12,482 bases of DNA, taken from Anaerolineales bacterium (GTDB taxonomy: Bacteria > Chloroflexota > Anaerolineae > Anaerolineales > Villigracilaceae). Positions 5,615 through 12,482 of this stretch are shown here, piece after piece. Location: the NCBI GenBank assembly GCA_017882065.1, contig JADGQD010000041.1:1-12482 (forward strand). Reading direction: 5' to 3'. A program made the translations under genes and the position numbers. The notes under the pieces are model-generated. The model did not search any database, was not told the DNA's origin, and saw nothing but the letters and a program-made list of their open reading frames with translations. Numbering within the stretch: the stretch's first letter is position 1; each line of letters opens with the position of its first letter.

Positions 5615-6871
5615 TTAGGTTCCTACACCAATATCAAGCCAAGCCAGGGCTCCCAAGCCGGCGGCCCTCCCGCTTGCGAAGCAAGCTGTGAGCAGATAGC
5701 CGCCAGTCGGTGCCTCCCAATCCAGCATTTCCCCTGCGCAGAAGACCCCCGGCATGGAGCGAATCATCAAGCGCTCGTCGAGCTCAGCGAAGAGAACACC
5801 ACCCGCACTGCTGATGGCTTCATCCAAAGGCCGGGGTGCAATAAGGGGGATTGGCAATTCTTTGATCGCGGAGGCCATGTATTCTGGATCGGCGAAATTC
5901 TGTTTTGGCACAAATTCCCGCAGTAAACCGGCTTTTACACCTTTAATGTGCACAGCTTTTTCAAGGTGCCCGGACAGAGTCCGCGAACCCCGCGGCCGGG
6001 ATAATCTTTCCATAAGATGCTGCTGTGACCAGCCGGGGGCGAGGTCAAGTTTGATAACTGCGCTGCCATTAGCTTCGATCTCATCCCTTAATTGTGCAGA
6101 GATAGCATATATCAAACTTCCTTCAACGCCGGTCGCGGTTACAATAAATTCGCCCTGCTTGCTAAATGCGTTCCCCTTTGAATCGGTGAAGGATACGATG
6201 ACTGATTTCAAAGGAAATCCTTCGAAACGGGTGCGAAAATGTTCGCTCCAAGCAACGTCAAAACCGCAGTTAGATGGTTTTAGCGCTGCAACTGCAACCC
6301 CACGCTCGACAAGCAGTGGAACCCACGCACCGGAAGAACCCAGCCGCGCCCAACTCCCGCCGCCCAGTGCAAGTACCACCGCATTGGGACTCACGCTTGC
6401 TTCGCCATCCGGTGTTTCGAAGTGTAAAGCACCGTTATTGCTCCAACCAAACCATTTATGGCGCAAATGGAAGGTTACTCCGGCTTTGCGCAAACGCATT
6501 AGCCAGGCGCGCAAAATTGGAGCTGTTTTCATACCAGCCGGAAACACTCGTCCGGATGTGCCCACAAAAGTAGTGGTCCCAAGTTCATGTACCCACCTGC
6601 GCAGATCTTCGGGGCCGAATTTATCCAGCAATGGTTCAAGCTGTGCGCGGCGCGTACCATAACGAGAGAGGAATTGTTCTCGTGATTCTGAATGCGTCAG
6701 GTTTAACCCCCCTTTACCTGCTACTAAAAACTTGCGCCCGACCGAGGGCATGCTGTCGTAGAGATCGACTCGTACACCGCCCTGAATCAAAACCTCGGCG
6801 GCCATAAGTCCAGCTGGACCACCACCGACGACCACGACTGATCCCGATTGGATGAGATCTGATGCGCTCAT
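5615..6871 (-). CDS. NAD(P)/FAD-dependent oxidoreductase, PP_4765/HI0933-type flavoprotein
   Basis: The product is 418 residues. An N-terminal FAD-binding Rossmann motif, VVVVGGGPAGLMAAE (12-26), is followed by the family signature GRKFLVAGKGGLNLTH (45-60), seen in HI0933-like flavoproteins. Near the C-terminus, GVFCAGEMLDWEAPTGGY and the following TACFASGRAAG form the second FAD contact typical of the family. The shape fits the uncharacterised PP_4765 subgroup (a named TIGRFAM flavoprotein family) better than the shorter canonical HI0933/YhiN proteins. The physiological substrate of these enzymes is not known. No clear SD precedes the ATG; the 5' region is AT-rich, so translation may start leaderless or use a weak site. 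It is separated from the upstream Hdr operon by a terminator and from the MATE region downstream by about 190 bases. Confidence 0.85.
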   Translation of the reverse strand: MSASDLIQSGSVVVVGGGPAGLMAAEVLIQGGVRVDLYDSMPSVGRKFLVAGKGGLNLTHSESREQFLSRYGTRRAQLEPLLDKFGPEDLRRWVHELGTTTFVGTSGRVFPAGMKTAPILRAWLMRLRKAGVTFHLRHKWFGWSNNGALHFETPDGEASVSPNAVVLALGGGSWARLGSSGAWVPLLVERGVAVAALKPSNCGFDVAWSEHFRTRFEGFPLKSVIVSFTDSKGNAFSKQGEFIVTATGVEGSLIYAISAQLRDEIEANGSAVIKLDLAPGWSQQHLMERLSRPRGSRTLSGHLEKAVHIKGVKAGLLREFVPKQNFADPEYMASAIKELPIPLIAPRPLDEAISSAGGVLFAELDERLMIRSMPGVFCAGEMLDWEAPTGGYLLTACFASGRAAGLGALAWLDIGVGT

Positions 6872-6938
6872 TAATTACAATATCACAACCTACCTGGTTC
6901 GTTGTACCATAAAAACTATTTTTTTGTGTATTTAAAAG

Positions 6939-6950
6939 GGAATATATTCC
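6939..6950. promoter_or_regulatory. 12-bp palindrome in the AT-rich spacer upstream of the flavoprotein gene
   Basis: GGAATATATTCC is a perfect 12-base palindrome about 70 bases upstream of the flavoprotein ATG, within an AT-rich spacer. It could be an operator for a dimeric regulator, or a weak accessory hairpin at the end of the upstream operon. A palindrome of this length can also occur by chance. Confidence 0.25.
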
Positions 6951-6951
6951 T

Positions 6952-6975
6952 AAAAAATGCCAGCGAAAGTCCGGC
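6952..6975 (-). terminator. Candidate intrinsic terminator of the Hdr-type operon
   Basis: On the minus strand GCCGG (plus 6971-6975) pairs with CTGGC (plus 6959-6963) with one G-U pair across a seven-base loop. The stem is followed by AUUUUUU (plus 6952-6958). It lies about 80 bases after the stop of the last operon gene. The stem is short but the U run is good. Confidence 0.55.
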
Positions 6976-7052
6976 TTTGAGCAAAGATACTATATTTATT
7001 TTATTGCACGCCTAAACCCACTGGCTGACGAAAATCGTCATCCTCGAAACTG

Positions 7053-7889
7053 TTACAGGAATGTCTCCAGCAGTCCTCCCACCTCTTCCATGTTGAAGAC
7101 CGGCCCATCCACGCAGACGAGTTTCTCTCCCAGATTGCAGCGTCCACACTTACCCATCCCACAGTGCATGCGCGCCTCGAGTGTGACATAGTTGTTTTTT
7201 GGAGCAAAGCCCATCTTCTCCTGTAGCATCTTCGTCACAAAATGGATCATAATCGGAGGGCCGCAAGTGATGGTGACGGTGTTGTCGGTCGACGGAGATA
7301 TCTTTTCGAGCAGTTGGGTGATCAGCCCGACATTGTGATCCCACTGTTCGTCCGGGTTGTCCACCGTCAGGTGCAGAGCCGTGTCCGGCGCTGCGCGCCA
7401 CTCATCGTATTCGTCGGTGAAGACCAGCAGGGATGGGTGACGCGCAGCCCACAGGATGGTCAGGGTTTCGAAATCAGACCGGTGGTCCAGGACATGCTGG
7501 ATGACCGGGCGCAGGGGTGCGCCGCCAATCCCGCCGCCCAGGACAATCAGGTTTTTCCCTTTGAACTTTTTCATCGGGAACCAGTTCCCCAGCGGACCGC
7601 GCACGCCGACGATGTCACCTTCCCCAAGTTCATGCAGGCCGGTCGTCACGGACCCGAGGCGGGCCACTGCGAAATCAACCGTCGGGCCGCGCCCGGACGC
7701 GTTGGCGATGCCGAAGGGTGCTTCGCCCAGACCGAACGCCGATACGAAGGCGAACTGCCCCGGCTGGAAGGTCCGGAACGCTTCGCCCCCGCCGTTCAAC
7801 ATTTCGACGCGGAAGAGTTTGATCTCGGCCGCCAGGTCACGCACTTCGACCAGTTTTCCTAGGTATGGAAGCATGGGATTCTCGTTCAT
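7053..7889 (-). CDS. FAD/NAD(P)-binding reductase subunit with C-terminal [2Fe-2S] site (AsrB/PyrK/FlxA-like)
   Basis: The 278-residue protein has the ferredoxin-NADP+ reductase fold. An FAD-binding barrel occupies about 8-105, with GVRGPLGNWF at 95-104. The NAD(P)-binding domain begins at GGGIGGAPLRP (118-128), with CGPP at 209-212. The C-terminal cysteine cluster C243-x4-C248-x2-C251-x7-C259 is the [2Fe-2S] ligand set known from PyrK and AsrB. In the complex this subunit would exchange hydride with NAD(P)H and pass electrons to the iron-sulfur subunits. The same frame is open 76 codons farther upstream, but that part overlaps the preceding gene and looks non-coding. The ATG at 7889 overlaps the upstream stop as ATGA, which indicates translational coupling. 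Closest roles: FlxA of FlxABCD-HdrABC, the gamma subunit of sulfhydrogenases, or AsrB. NADH or NADPH specificity is not evident. Confidence 0.88.
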   Translation of the reverse strand: MNENPMLPYLGKLVEVRDLAAEIKLFRVEMLNGGGEAFRTFQPGQFAFVSAFGLGEAPFGIANASGRGPTVDFAVARLGSVTTGLHELGEGDIVGVRGPLGNWFPMKKFKGKNLIVLGGGIGGAPLRPVIQHVLDHRSDFETLTILWAARHPSLLVFTDEYDEWRAAPDTALHLTVDNPDEQWDHNVGLITQLLEKISPSTDNTVTITCGPPIMIHFVTKMLQEKMGFAPKNNYVTLEARMHCGMGKCGRCNLGEKLVCVDGPVFNMEEVGGLLETFL

Positions 7890-8929
7890 GCCGGTTTCTC
7901 CAGGTGCATCAGCACTTCGGTGATGTCCACCCCGACCGGGCAGACTTCGATACAGCGTCCGCAGCCGGTGCAGGCCGAGGCAGCGCCCAGCCCGTATTGT
8001 TCCGGGTAATAGAAGAACTTGCAAAAGAAGCGGTTGCGCAGGCGTTCGCCTTTTTCGGCGCGCGGCCGGTGACCGCCCGCTACGAGGCGGTAATTCTCCC
8101 CGGCGCAACTGTCCCAACAGCGGATACGCTCGAACTCGCCGGGTTTGACCAGCTCATCTCGTACCGCGAAACAGCGACAGGTCGGGCAGACGAAGGCGCA
8201 TGCCCGGCAGGAGAGACAGCGCTCGGACATTTTCGCCCAATACTCGTCATTGAAATGCTCCGGCCATTTTCCTTTTTCCGGAACCGGGAACTGTCCGCTG
8301 TAGGTTGACTGCTGAGGGCTGGCGGTGGTTTCCTTCCACTCACCGCCGGGGATGAGGAAGCGGCCTTTCTCGGTTACTGCCTCGGCCAGGTAGCCTCCAT
8401 CCGTCTCATAAAGCATGATGTCCACATCTTGGGCGTCGTCGGGCGCGCCGCCGACCGAGGTGCAGAAACAGGTGGGACCCAGTTCCTTGCAGGCCAGGCC
8501 GATGAGGGTGGTATTCCCGCGGCGACGGGCGTAGAAAGAGTCAACCGGATTGGTGTCCAGGAAGAGGGCATCGAGCAATTTGACCCCGCGCGCGTCGCAC
8601 GGACGGACGCCAAAGACGACGGTTTCCCAGTCTGGGAATGTTTCCTTCAGACGGATTTCCTGTCCGGTTTTTTGTATGGTGAACAGGCGCTCGGTCGGCG
8701 GAAAGAAGATTTCTTTGACCGACAATACCGGGCGGCCGCCATGGGCGGACCTTGACGTTTGTCCATGCCAGGCAATTTCGCCGCTCTTTGCCACCGGGCG
8801 GTACAGTATGATGCCGGATTCCTGGCGCGGGGCGATGAGTGTACGCGCGTTGGCAATGCCGTCCAACCAGGCTTCCAGTTCGGCCTGCGAGATGAGCCAG
8901 CGTTTTTTAGGAGCAGTGGATTTGCTCAC
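7886..8929 (-). CDS. 4Fe-4S dicluster protein, AsrA/hydrogenase-beta-like (FlxB-like) electron transfer subunit
   Basis: The 347-residue soluble protein carries an N-terminal FrhB/AsrA-like region with GVRPCDARG (107-115) and CFCTSVGG (154-161). Two ferredoxin-type clusters follow: C238-x2-C241-x2-C244-x3-C248, with extra C251 and C253, and C320-x2-C323-x2-C326-x3-C330 followed by P. This matches anaerobic sulfite reductase subunit A and the beta subunit of sulfhydrogenases, which relay electrons between the FAD/NAD(P) subunit and the partner enzyme. The start is a GTG one base after the previous stop, with GAGG about seven bases upstream, and the end overlaps the next gene by four bases. Tight packing supports a stoichiometric complex. 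Its middle segment resembles the second half of the neighbouring MvhD fusion, suggesting an ancient duplication. Confidence 0.85.
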   Translation of the reverse strand: MSKSTAPKKRWLISQAELEAWLDGIANARTLIAPRQESGIILYRPVAKSGEIAWHGQTSRSAHGGRPVLSVKEIFFPPTERLFTIQKTGQEIRLKETFPDWETVVFGVRPCDARGVKLLDALFLDTNPVDSFYARRRGNTTLIGLACKELGPTCFCTSVGGAPDDAQDVDIMLYETDGGYLAEAVTEKGRFLIPGGEWKETTASPQQSTYSGQFPVPEKGKWPEHFNDEYWAKMSERCLSCRACAFVCPTCRCFAVRDELVKPGEFERIRCWDSCAGENYRLVAGGHRPRAEKGERLRNRFFCKFFYYPEQYGLGAASACTGCGRCIEVCPVGVDITEVLMHLEKPA

Positions 8930-8930
8930 C

Positions 8931-10277
8931 TTAGCCCTCTTTGTACTCGCCTGACAGGATGGTCACAACCGGAGACGGGGCAACGGTAAGTCCGGCTCGG
9001 TAGTCGAACGTCGCCTCAATTTCCTCGGCCAGTTTCTGGTTCAACAGGCCGATGGGAATGTTCATCGGGCAGGCGCGTTCGCACTCGTTACACCCCACGC
9101 AGCGGCCGGCAAGATGATAGGCGCGCCCCAGGTGGAAAGTGCGTTTTTCGTTCAGCCCAATGCCCAAGCCGATGAAAGTCGAGTCATCGCGCTCGTACAG
9201 GCATACCGGACAGTTGCACATTGGGCAGGCCTGCCGGCAGGCATAGCAGCGGATACAGCGGTCGAAATGTCCCAACCAGAACTCCAGGCGTTCGGCAGGA
9301 GTAGCATCCTGAAGTTCGGCAATTTCTTCCCGGGCATACGACGAAAGACGTGGAATGAAGGAGGATGTGGCTCCGCTGATCAACGTGTCGCAGACGATCG
9401 GCACCGCCTCCTGGCAGGTGACACAGCGGGTTTGCAGGTTCCCATCCGGACACCGGATACCCTCACAGGCTACTCCCAGTGCGTAGACCTGGTCACGCCG
9501 ATAAAGGTTCTCTGCCACCATAACGTTAATTGCTTTGCTGTCGCAGGGTTTGACCACAACGGCAACCGGCTTGGGCGGCTCTTTCCCTTTGATAGGACGG
9601 AGTCTGGCAGGCAGGTAGGTGGTCAGATTGTTGGTGCAGTCCGGGTTCCAAACCAGTCGTCCGGTCTCCTCGGGGGTGTAGACGAAGACCGGCCGAGACC
9701 GGCCGCGCCGGCTCACTTCATAACCAATCACGCAACTGACCTGGTTGTTTGCGAGCAGTTCCCTGGCTTTCTTACGAATGGCGTCCGTCTTGGCGGCACA
9801 GTCCGTCTCCGGGTAGGGAATCGCTTCACGGGATGCTGCCAACATCTGGCTGGCAACTTGCTTTCTATCCGGGTTAACCCGCCAGTGGACCGGGCCCAGA
9901 GCGCGCACGTCCCCGGTGAACTCCTCGGCGATCTTTGAGAATCGTTCGCCTTCCGAAGCAGAGACCCAGTCCAGATGCAGGCGCTCCGGCTCCAGCCCGG
10001 CAAAGGTCATCAGGCTGCGCAGAATGGGCAAACGTTTAGCGGCGCGGTGGTTGCCTGTGTCGTAGTGACATTCTCCGATATGACAGCCGAGCACGAGCAC
10101 GCCGTCTGCGCCTTGGTCGAAAGCGCGCATGACCAGTTCGGGCGAGACGCGCCCCGAGCAGGGCACGCGTATGGCCCGGATGTTGGCCGGGGATTTCATG
10201 CGGGCAATCCCTGCCGTGTCGGCGCCGGTGTAACTACACCACGAACATAAAAAAGCGATTATCCTGGGTTCGTACAT
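8931..10277 (-). CDS. MvhD-type hydrogenase iron-sulfur subunit fused to an FrhB/AsrA-like dicluster module
   Basis: The product has 448 residues. Residues 1-130 form an MvhD/FlpD domain with C11-x2-C14 (CSWCSYTGADTAG), C40 in RVPCSGRVSP, and C65 and C70 in GCHIGECHYDTGN, which ligate a [2Fe-2S] cluster and link HdrA to an electron donor. Residues about 150-448 form a second module: VVKPCDSKAINVMVAENLYR (241-260), a cysteine-rich stretch (C271, C276, C285, C288), then CIRCYACRQACPMCNCPVC (341-359) and C393-x2-C396-x2-C399-x3-C403. In Flx systems these two functions are usually separate FlxD and FlxC polypeptides; here they are one chain. The ATG is preceded by GGAG five bases upstream. The role is probably to carry electrons between the HdrA fusion and the FAD/NAD(P) subunit. 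It is intact, with no frameshift seen. Confidence 0.85.
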   Translation of the reverse strand: MYEPRIIAFLCSWCSYTGADTAGIARMKSPANIRAIRVPCSGRVSPELVMRAFDQGADGVLVLGCHIGECHYDTGNHRAAKRLPILRSLMTFAGLEPERLHLDWVSASEGERFSKIAEEFTGDVRALGPVHWRVNPDRKQVASQMLAASREAIPYPETDCAAKTDAIRKKARELLANNQVSCVIGYEVSRRGRSRPVFVYTPEETGRLVWNPDCTNNLTTYLPARLRPIKGKEPPKPVAVVVKPCDSKAINVMVAENLYRRDQVYALGVACEGIRCPDGNLQTRCVTCQEAVPIVCDTLISGATSSFIPRLSSYAREEIAELQDATPAERLEFWLGHFDRCIRCYACRQACPMCNCPVCLYERDDSTFIGLGIGLNEKRTFHLGRAYHLAGRCVGCNECERACPMNIPIGLLNQKLAEEIEATFDYRAGLTVAPSPVVTILSGEYKEG

Positions 10278-10291
10278 CGTTTCTCCATATG

Positions 10292-10352
10292 GTCTGACAG
10301 GTCTTACAGGTCTAACAGGGCTGGATTGTCAGACCTGTTGCACTTGACAGAC
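10292..10352. repeat. Tandem and inverted 9-base repeats between the HdrA and MvhD genes
   Basis: Three head-to-tail copies of GTCTNACAG lie at 10292-10300, 10301-10309 and 10310-10318. After a seven-base spacer come reverse-oriented copies: TTGTCAGAC (10326-10334, one mismatch to CTGTNAGAC), then two more degenerate nine-mers up to 10352. GGTCTGACA (10291-10299) and TGTCAGACC (10327-10335) form a perfect nine-base-pair stem. ACAGGTCT (at 10297 or 10306) can pair alternatively with AGACCTGT (10331-10338). The element fills almost all of the 77-base spacer inside the operon and ends just before the SD of the MvhD fusion. Confidence 0.75.
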
Positions 10353-10354
10353 TT

Positions 10355-12482
10355 TTAAACCGGCGAGGACTCCACTGTCAGCATACCAATAATTTCAGCA
10401 ACCAACTCGCGGTCATCGTAATGAATAAGCGTGACGGCTTTGTTCGGGCAGGCTGCCGCGCAGGTGCCGCAGCCCTTGCACAGGTAGCCGTTGACTTTGG
10501 CCAGACCCTGCTCCAGCTCAATGGCCTGGTACGGGCAGGCCGCCGCACACTGACCGCATCCGGCGCAGCGGGCGACAATAACCTCGGCAATAGATGGGTC
10601 GAGGGCGATGACACCCTGGTCCATGAGCGAAAGGGCGGCCGCGGCGGCTGCCCCGGCCTGGGCCACGCTGTCGGGGATGTCCTTGGGCGACTGGCAGGCT
10701 CCGGCGAGATAAATGCCTTCGCTGGTCGTTTCTACCGGGGCCAATTTCGGGTGGCGTTCGAGGAAGAACCCGTCCCGGCTGCGGCTAACGCCGAATTGCG
10801 CCGCCACCTGACCGGTGTCTGTCTGCGGCTCGAAGCCGGTTGCCAGGATGACCATATCCACTTCCACGTGATCGGGCTGGCCGTGGAAGGCTTCGTCCCA
10901 GGCCACGCGCAATACGCCATTTTTCTTCTCGATGCTTTTGACTTTACCGTGATAGAAATGAACGCCCATCTGCGCCGTGCGGTTGTAGAACTCCTCGTAG
11001 CCTTTGCCGAAGGAACGTATGTCTCGGTAAATCTCGTGGACTTCCGCCCCGGCGTATTCATGCACCAACTGTGAGAGTTTGAGCGAGTACATGCAGCAGG
11101 CGCGCGAGCAGTATTCGTGAATCCTGGCATCGCGCGAACCGACGCAGTGCACAACCGCCACGCTCTTTGGCGGTTGGCCGTTTTTTAGCAGGACCTTGCC
11201 ATCGGTCGGTCCGCTGGGGTTGACCAGCCGCTCGAACTCCAGGGCAGTCAGGATATTGGGAATCTTGCCGTAATTCAATTCGGGGAGGCGCGCCGGGTCG
11301 AAGTCCCGGAATCCAGTGGCCAGGATGATTGTCCCAACGGTAAACTCCTCGCGGCGTTCCTGCATATTGTGGTCAATCGCGCCGCGTTCACAGGCGGCCA
11401 CGCACTCCAGGCACTCGGCGCACGTCCCACAGCGGACACAACGCTCAGCCTCCAGCAGAACTTCCTCCTCGGTCAGCGTCAGGTCCGCTTCGCGGAAGTT
11501 GTGATAGCGTTCTTCCAGGGGGATGGTGCGGATTCGGACCCGCTGCGCCTGCGAGGCCTCGCCGCGGGCGATGCGCGCCCGGACCTCGGGCTCGCTCAGT
11601 TCCACCTTCTGCGGCAGGCTCGGCTCACGCACGCCTTGTTCGCCGCGCAGGTAACGGTCCATGCTGCGGGCGGCGTGATGCCCCTCGCCGATGGCATCCA
11701 CCACGTAAAAGGTGGAGCCGCGGTGCACGTCTCCGGCCACGAAGACACCTGGCAGGCTGGTCATCATATCATCGTCAGAATCGATCCCGGATTTGGCAGG
11801 TTTGACCGAGCCATCCTCCGGCAAAAATGACAGGTCGCAGCTCTGACCGGTGGCCCAAATGATAATATCGGCGGGCAGGACATGCTCAGTGCCAGGCAAT
11901 TCGTCAATCAGGATGCGGCCTTTGGCATCGTAACCGTGGTATTCGGTGCGGACGCACTTTACGCCGACGACTTTGTCGCCCTCGACCAGGATTTCCTTGA
12001 ACATGGTTGCCCCGCACATCGTGACGCCTTCTTCCTCGGCAATTTCCACCTCCCATTCGAAGCCGGTCATCTCGCCCTTCGGCTTGCGGAAGATCATCCG
12101 GCACTCGCTGGCCCCGACGCGCACCGCTGAGCGGGCGCAGTCCAGGGCCACGTTCCCGCCGCCGATAACGGCGATGCGTTTACCGGTCAGGTCGGGCGGG
12201 GTGCCAAGGCAGACTTGTTTGAGGAAAGGCAGGCTGAGCCAGTTGTCGGGATGGTCTTTGCCGGGAATATCCACCTTCTTGGCCACGTGCGCTCCGGTGG
12301 CAATGAGCACAGCTTGGTATGGGCCGCCCAGTTTCCTTGTTTTGAGCAAACCCGGAATGTCGTCAATCCAGGTATTGAGTTCCAATTCCACGCCTTCGTC
12401 CAGGATCTGCTGGACTTCCCAGTCGAGCATCTCGTAAGGAAGGCGGTGGGGCGGGATTCCGACGCGGATCATGCCGCCCGCT
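10355..12482 (-). CDS. HdrA-like FAD-dependent oxidoreductase fused to a GltD-type reductase module (5' end outside window)
   Basis: The frame is open through the right edge. The in-frame residues before the first ATG continue a GGMxRxGIPxxRLP motif typical of the interior of GltD-like proteins, so the true start lies beyond the window. Counting from that ATG, residues 1-275 are the GltD-like body, with a NAD(P) Rossmann motif AVIGGGNVALDCARSA (101-116) and the FAD contact GVFVAGDVHRGST (242-254). A cysteine cluster C345/348/351/354/357/361 follows. Residues about 375-620 are the HdrA C-terminal half with HCVGSRD (442-448), YCSRACCM (454-461) and GIYLAGACQSPKDIPDSV. Two ferredoxin clusters close the protein: C636/639/642/646 and C665/668/671/675. 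HdrA is the flavin-bifurcating subunit of heterodisulfide reductase complexes. A fused NAD(P)H-reductase module recalls the large HdrL type. Confidence 0.88.
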   Translation of the reverse strand, partial: AGGMIRVGIPPHRLPYEMLDWEVQQILDEGVELELNTWIDDIPGLLKTRKLGGPYQAVLIATGAHVAKKVDIPGKDHPDNWLSLPFLKQVCLGTPPDLTGKRIAVIGGGNVALDCARSAVRVGASECRMIFRKPKGEMTGFEWEVEIAEEEGVTMCGATMFKEILVEGDKVVGVKCVRTEYHGYDAKGRILIDELPGTEHVLPADIIIWATGQSCDLSFLPEDGSVKPAKSGIDSDDDMMTSLPGVFVAGDVHRGSTFYVVDAIGEGHHAARSMDRYLRGEQGVREPSLPQKVELSEPEVRARIARGEASQAQRVRIRTIPLEERYHNFREADLTLTEEEVLLEAERCVRCGTCAECLECVAACERGAIDHNMQERREEFTVGTIILATGFRDFDPARLPELNYGKIPNILTALEFERLVNPSGPTDGKVLLKNGQPPKSVAVVHCVGSRDARIHEYCSRACCMYSLKLSQLVHEYAGAEVHEIYRDIRSFGKGYEEFYNRTAQMGVHFYHGKVKSIEKKNGVLRVAWDEAFHGQPDHVEVDMVILATGFEPQTDTGQVAAQFGVSRSRDGFFLERHPKLAPVETTSEGIYLAGACQSPKDIPDSVAQAGAAAAAALSLMDQGVIALDPSIAEVIVARCAGCGQCAAACPYQAIELEQGLAKVNGYLCKGCGTCAAACPNKAVTLIHYDDRELVAEIIGMLTVESSPV

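Noticed and set aside
5435..5640. Glycine or c-di-GMP riboswitch suggested by GGCAAAAGG on the minus strand
   Set aside because: The surrounding conserved blocks of those classes and their order are missing; only the short motif matches.
5754..6662. Long plus-strand open frame (302 codons) opposite the flavoprotein gene, and similar ones at 4209-4994, 3028-3603 and 9114-9938
   Set aside because: They lie antisense to clearly recognised genes, have shadow-like composition and show no family motifs.
7890..8117. A 76-codon in-frame extension at the N-terminus of the FAD/NAD(P)-binding subunit
   Set aside because: It overlaps the AsrA-like gene in another frame, is rich in Arg, Pro and Gly as shadow frames are, and has no family-like sequence. 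The ATG at 7889 with an ATGA overlap is the natural start.
10292..10352. CRISPR array
   Set aside because: The repeat unit is nine bases with no spacers and no cas genes nearby; it is a simple tandem and inverted repeat.

Overview
The window looks like a piece of a moderately GC-rich bacterial chromosome. The gene content fits an anaerobic Chloroflexota lineage such as Anaerolineae: a modular Flx/Hdr-type flavin and iron-sulfur operon, an orphan kynureninase and multidrug exporters. No rRNA or other taxonomic marker is present, so this placement is inference. Except for the gene fragment at the left edge, every recognised gene is on the minus strand.

Layout from left to right. Positions 1-165 hold the 3' end of a plus-strand gene, probably an LCP (LytR-CpsA-Psr) cell-wall ligase. 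Positions 166-607 hold no convincing gene. Positions 608-1954 encode an exporter-type ABC transporter that breaks off just after Walker A. Upstream of it (1955-2388) is a compact leader: a sigma70-like promoter, a 34-codon ORF with a very strong Shine-Dalgarno (SD), and an intrinsic terminator placed before the transporter start. That is the layout of a ribosome-controlled transcription attenuator. Next come kynureninase (2389-3657) and a MATE exporter (3696-5090), probably co-transcribed in the order MATE then kynU. The MATE gene has a TATAAT box close to its TTG start. Further upstream (5296-5581) lies a 43-codon ORF whose SD can be buried in two alternative hairpins. A PP_4765/HI0933-type flavoprotein follows (5615-6871). 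An AT-rich spacer with an intrinsic terminator separates it from the last operon.

Positions 7053-12482 form one operon transcribed leftwards: a GltD-HdrA fusion flavoprotein (5' end outside the window), an MvhD protein fused to an FrhB/AsrA-like iron-sulfur module, an AsrA-like dicluster protein, and an AsrB/PyrK-like FAD/NAD(P)-binding reductase. Together they look like a soluble complex that moves electrons between NAD(P)H, ferredoxin-like centres and a further acceptor, related to FlxABCD-HdrABC and possibly electron-bifurcating. No HdrB, hydrogenase large subunit or MetF is visible here.

The most notable finds are the two small-ORF leaders placed ahead of drug-exporter genes, one a textbook attenuator layout, and the unusual domain fusions of the Hdr operon.
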